A DNA stretch of 64,000 nt from Synaphobranchus kaupii. Its lineage: Eukaryota; Chordata; Actinopteri; Anguilliformes; Synaphobranchidae. The translations under genes were made by a program, and so were the position numbers. Each line of letters begins with the position of its first letter. Within the stretch, counting starts at the first letter, position 1. The notes under the pieces were generated by a model that saw nothing but the letters and a program-made list of their open reading frames with translations, did no database searches and was not told where the DNA came from. The stretch is from positions 80,050,710 to 80,114,709 of the forward strand of contig CM056376.1 in assembly GCA_029718625.1 (NCBI GenBank), in the 5' to 3' direction. This document shows, one piece after another, positions 62,190 to 64,000 of the stretch.

Positions 62190-64000
62190 CCCGCTGTGTA
62201 CCATCCGACTTTAACCATGCAGAAGACGGCCTGCCTTCAACCGGGCAATGAAAGCCCCGCCGACATAATCCAGCGGGGTCCCGCCCATTCTGCTGAAGTT
62301 AGCAGGGAGGAGGGGGCCGGGGGTTGAAGGCAGATGACCATCGGATAGAGCGACGCTTCCTGCTCGGCCGTTCGTCGCGGGGCGTGAGCTCTCTTCGCAG
62401 AAGCGCGTTCCGCTCCTTTCGTCTTTTGGTTAGGAGAAAGCGCGTGTACTTTTATGGAAGTCCCAGCACATCAAACAGAGGGAGATTCTAGGGGGGGGCA
62501 GCTGATGAAAGCCGGCTCCGTGACTGGATGAAGAGCGGCCCACTTGCAGGGCCCTCACGAGGAAACGAGAAAAATAAACAGCGGCTTCCTGTTCCTCTTC
62601 TGCCTGAAAACCCTTCCTTCCCCCAGTTCTCTCCCTAAAACCGAGATTTACGCATTATTGAATGGATAAGACCTAGGTGCACATCTAATTACAAACGTTA
62701 AATAAAAAAATGTAAAAACATTTTAAGCAGCTAAAAGAAAAAGAAAAAATCTACTGAGGTGATACAGCTGCTGTGATTTTAGAGGTACAAAGAATATCCC
62801 TAAGCCCCTGTGAACGCAAACTACATTAAGACATTCCGGACTTACGTCAGCCTTTTTTCTGTGAAACCTTTAAAAACCTGTCGATCCTAGAGATCATTAA
62901 TTATGCAGCAAGGAAATTAACACTGTAGGCAAAACATTTTTCCGCATAAAGAACTGGATCCACATAGGAAACGTGGAGGCCATCCTCGGTCTCTCCCAGC
63001 AGTAATAAATAGTGGTAGTAGTCACATTACGTGGAAGTTTAATCAGGTGTCAGAGGTTTGAATGATGTCCAATGCCTGGAGACATTCAAATTGCGAGCAG
63101 AGATCCCAAGCGTACCTGCATTACATGTTTATGCTGTGAGGCGTGTGGGCTCGCTCGCGTTTTCAATGCTGTCGTCACAAGTCTCGCGTGAGGCAGCAAG
63201 GCAAACAGATCAATGCCATTAAGACAGCCGAAGGCCGTCTCAGGAATGCCTCACACCCTGCTAGTTGGACTGTTTGGCTGTGAGGGCAATGTAAGCCTAT
63301 TTCCTATTACATTCTGCAAAAAAACAAACCTCTTTTCTTTCCATTTACCAAAGTAATTTTTTCTAAAAATGGAGAATGCATAAAATTCTTGTATTTTTCC
63401 CTTTCATAATTTCCCCCGGTACTTTATTTTTTAGGAAAATGCAAGCAATGCAAAATGTATTAATAGGCAAATAATCTACAGCGTAGAAATGACAGTTTTG
63501 TAATGAGGTGTCACCGGGCCCACGAGTCAGCACCTGCGTCGTCCCTTGGCCGGAAAAGCAAAGACGTGGGGCGTTCCGCATGGCTGCATCCTCTACTGTT
63601 TACAGAGCGCAGGTAATGATTTAGCTACAGGGTGGACCTGTTCTGGAGACATTGTTTCCTCGCTCTGACATAAGCCCAACACAAACAAGTGACAGCTTCT
63701 AATTTTAGCGCACTGCTAAGACAGCCTATGCTCTCAAGACTATGCTCTATGCTTTTCAAAAAATAAAAAGCCTGAACAAAACAAATATGGAAAATTACCA
63801 TTACTACTACTACTACTAAATAATATCAATTAAAATGCCCCAAATTAAAATTTGATCCAAGCAGCACTGACATGCATACAAACTCTCAAAAAATCATATG
63901 TAATACAGACGATTCTTTCATCAAAGGAGATCTCTGAAGAGAGGTGGCTAGAGCCAAAGTCTTCAGACAGAATGCCATCCCTCCGCAGGTTGTCGTTTTT

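Larger units (their letters stand above)
49243..64000. other. 3' part of intron 1; no exon recognised
   Basis: About 14.8 kb upstream (in gene direction) of E2. The MYPT1 first-exon protein pattern was looked for and not found on either strand. GC-richer, CpG-containing patches lie at 49800-50060, 50890-51300, 52080-52420, 57560-57860 and 61930-62420. SINE fragments and the inverted 'ccagccac' repeat are listed separately. ORFs here, the longest being 209 codons at 50926-51555, have no recognisable similarity. Confidence 0.6.

Noticed and set aside
63900..64000. Right edge as exon 1 of ppp1r12a
   Set aside because: Neither strand shows the first-exon pattern (PP1-docking motif, first ankyrin repeat) or a donor in the right phase.

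Overview
The window is genomic DNA from a ray-finned fish, most likely a teleost. Short, well-bounded coding exons are scattered through introns full of fish-type repeats: tRNA-derived SINEs with the 'cgctctggataagagcgtctgctaaat'-class tail, a CR1/L2-like LINE, Tc1/mariner and hAT miniature elements, and a Sleeping-Beauty-type Tc1 end. I see no prokaryotic gene organisation, rRNA, tRNA gene or CRISPR array.

Almost all the coding content belongs to one minus-strand gene, the myosin phosphatase targeting subunit MYPT1 (ppp1r12a). It runs from its second coding exon (49242) to its stop codon (8183). Exon 1, with the initiator ATG, the PP1-binding RVxF-type motif and the first ankyrin repeat, is not visible and must lie beyond 64000. 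I rebuilt 25 in-frame exons plus one alternative terminal exon, checking every splice phase. Joined, the exons give 992 codons plus a stop, or 941 codons without the 51-codon cassette E12a. Exon names E2 to E25 count from an assumed single upstream coding exon. In protein order the exons encode ankyrin repeats (E2-E5), an acidic linker (E8), phosphorylated Ser/Thr-rich central segments (E9-E14), the two ROCK-type inhibitory sites RRSTQ (E15) and RRSTGVSF (E18), and a C-terminal coiled coil ending in a leucine zipper (E22-E25).

Layout: 1-5230 holds a long-TIR miniature element and a damaged LINE. 5800-8180 is the probable 3'UTR. 8181-24993 holds the 3' half of the gene, with two intronic minisatellites. 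24994-38163 holds the central exons and several small transposons. 38164-49111 holds large introns, with a CpG-island-like block at 42340-42850. 49243-64000 is the 3' part of intron 1, where I recognise no exon.

The most interesting result is at 11016-11150. A second, paralogous leucine-zipper exon has its own stop codon and is phase-compatible with the same upstream exon as the canonical zipper exon (8181-8267). It is preceded by about 188 bases with no AG dinucleotide on the gene strand and a CT microsatellite, which is typical of strongly regulated exons. Mammals switch this C-terminus with a small frame-shifting cassette exon; here the choice appears to be between two different zippers. 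Other unusual points are two GC-AG introns, a 17-nt microexon, a 51-residue cassette exon and a NAGNAG acceptor.
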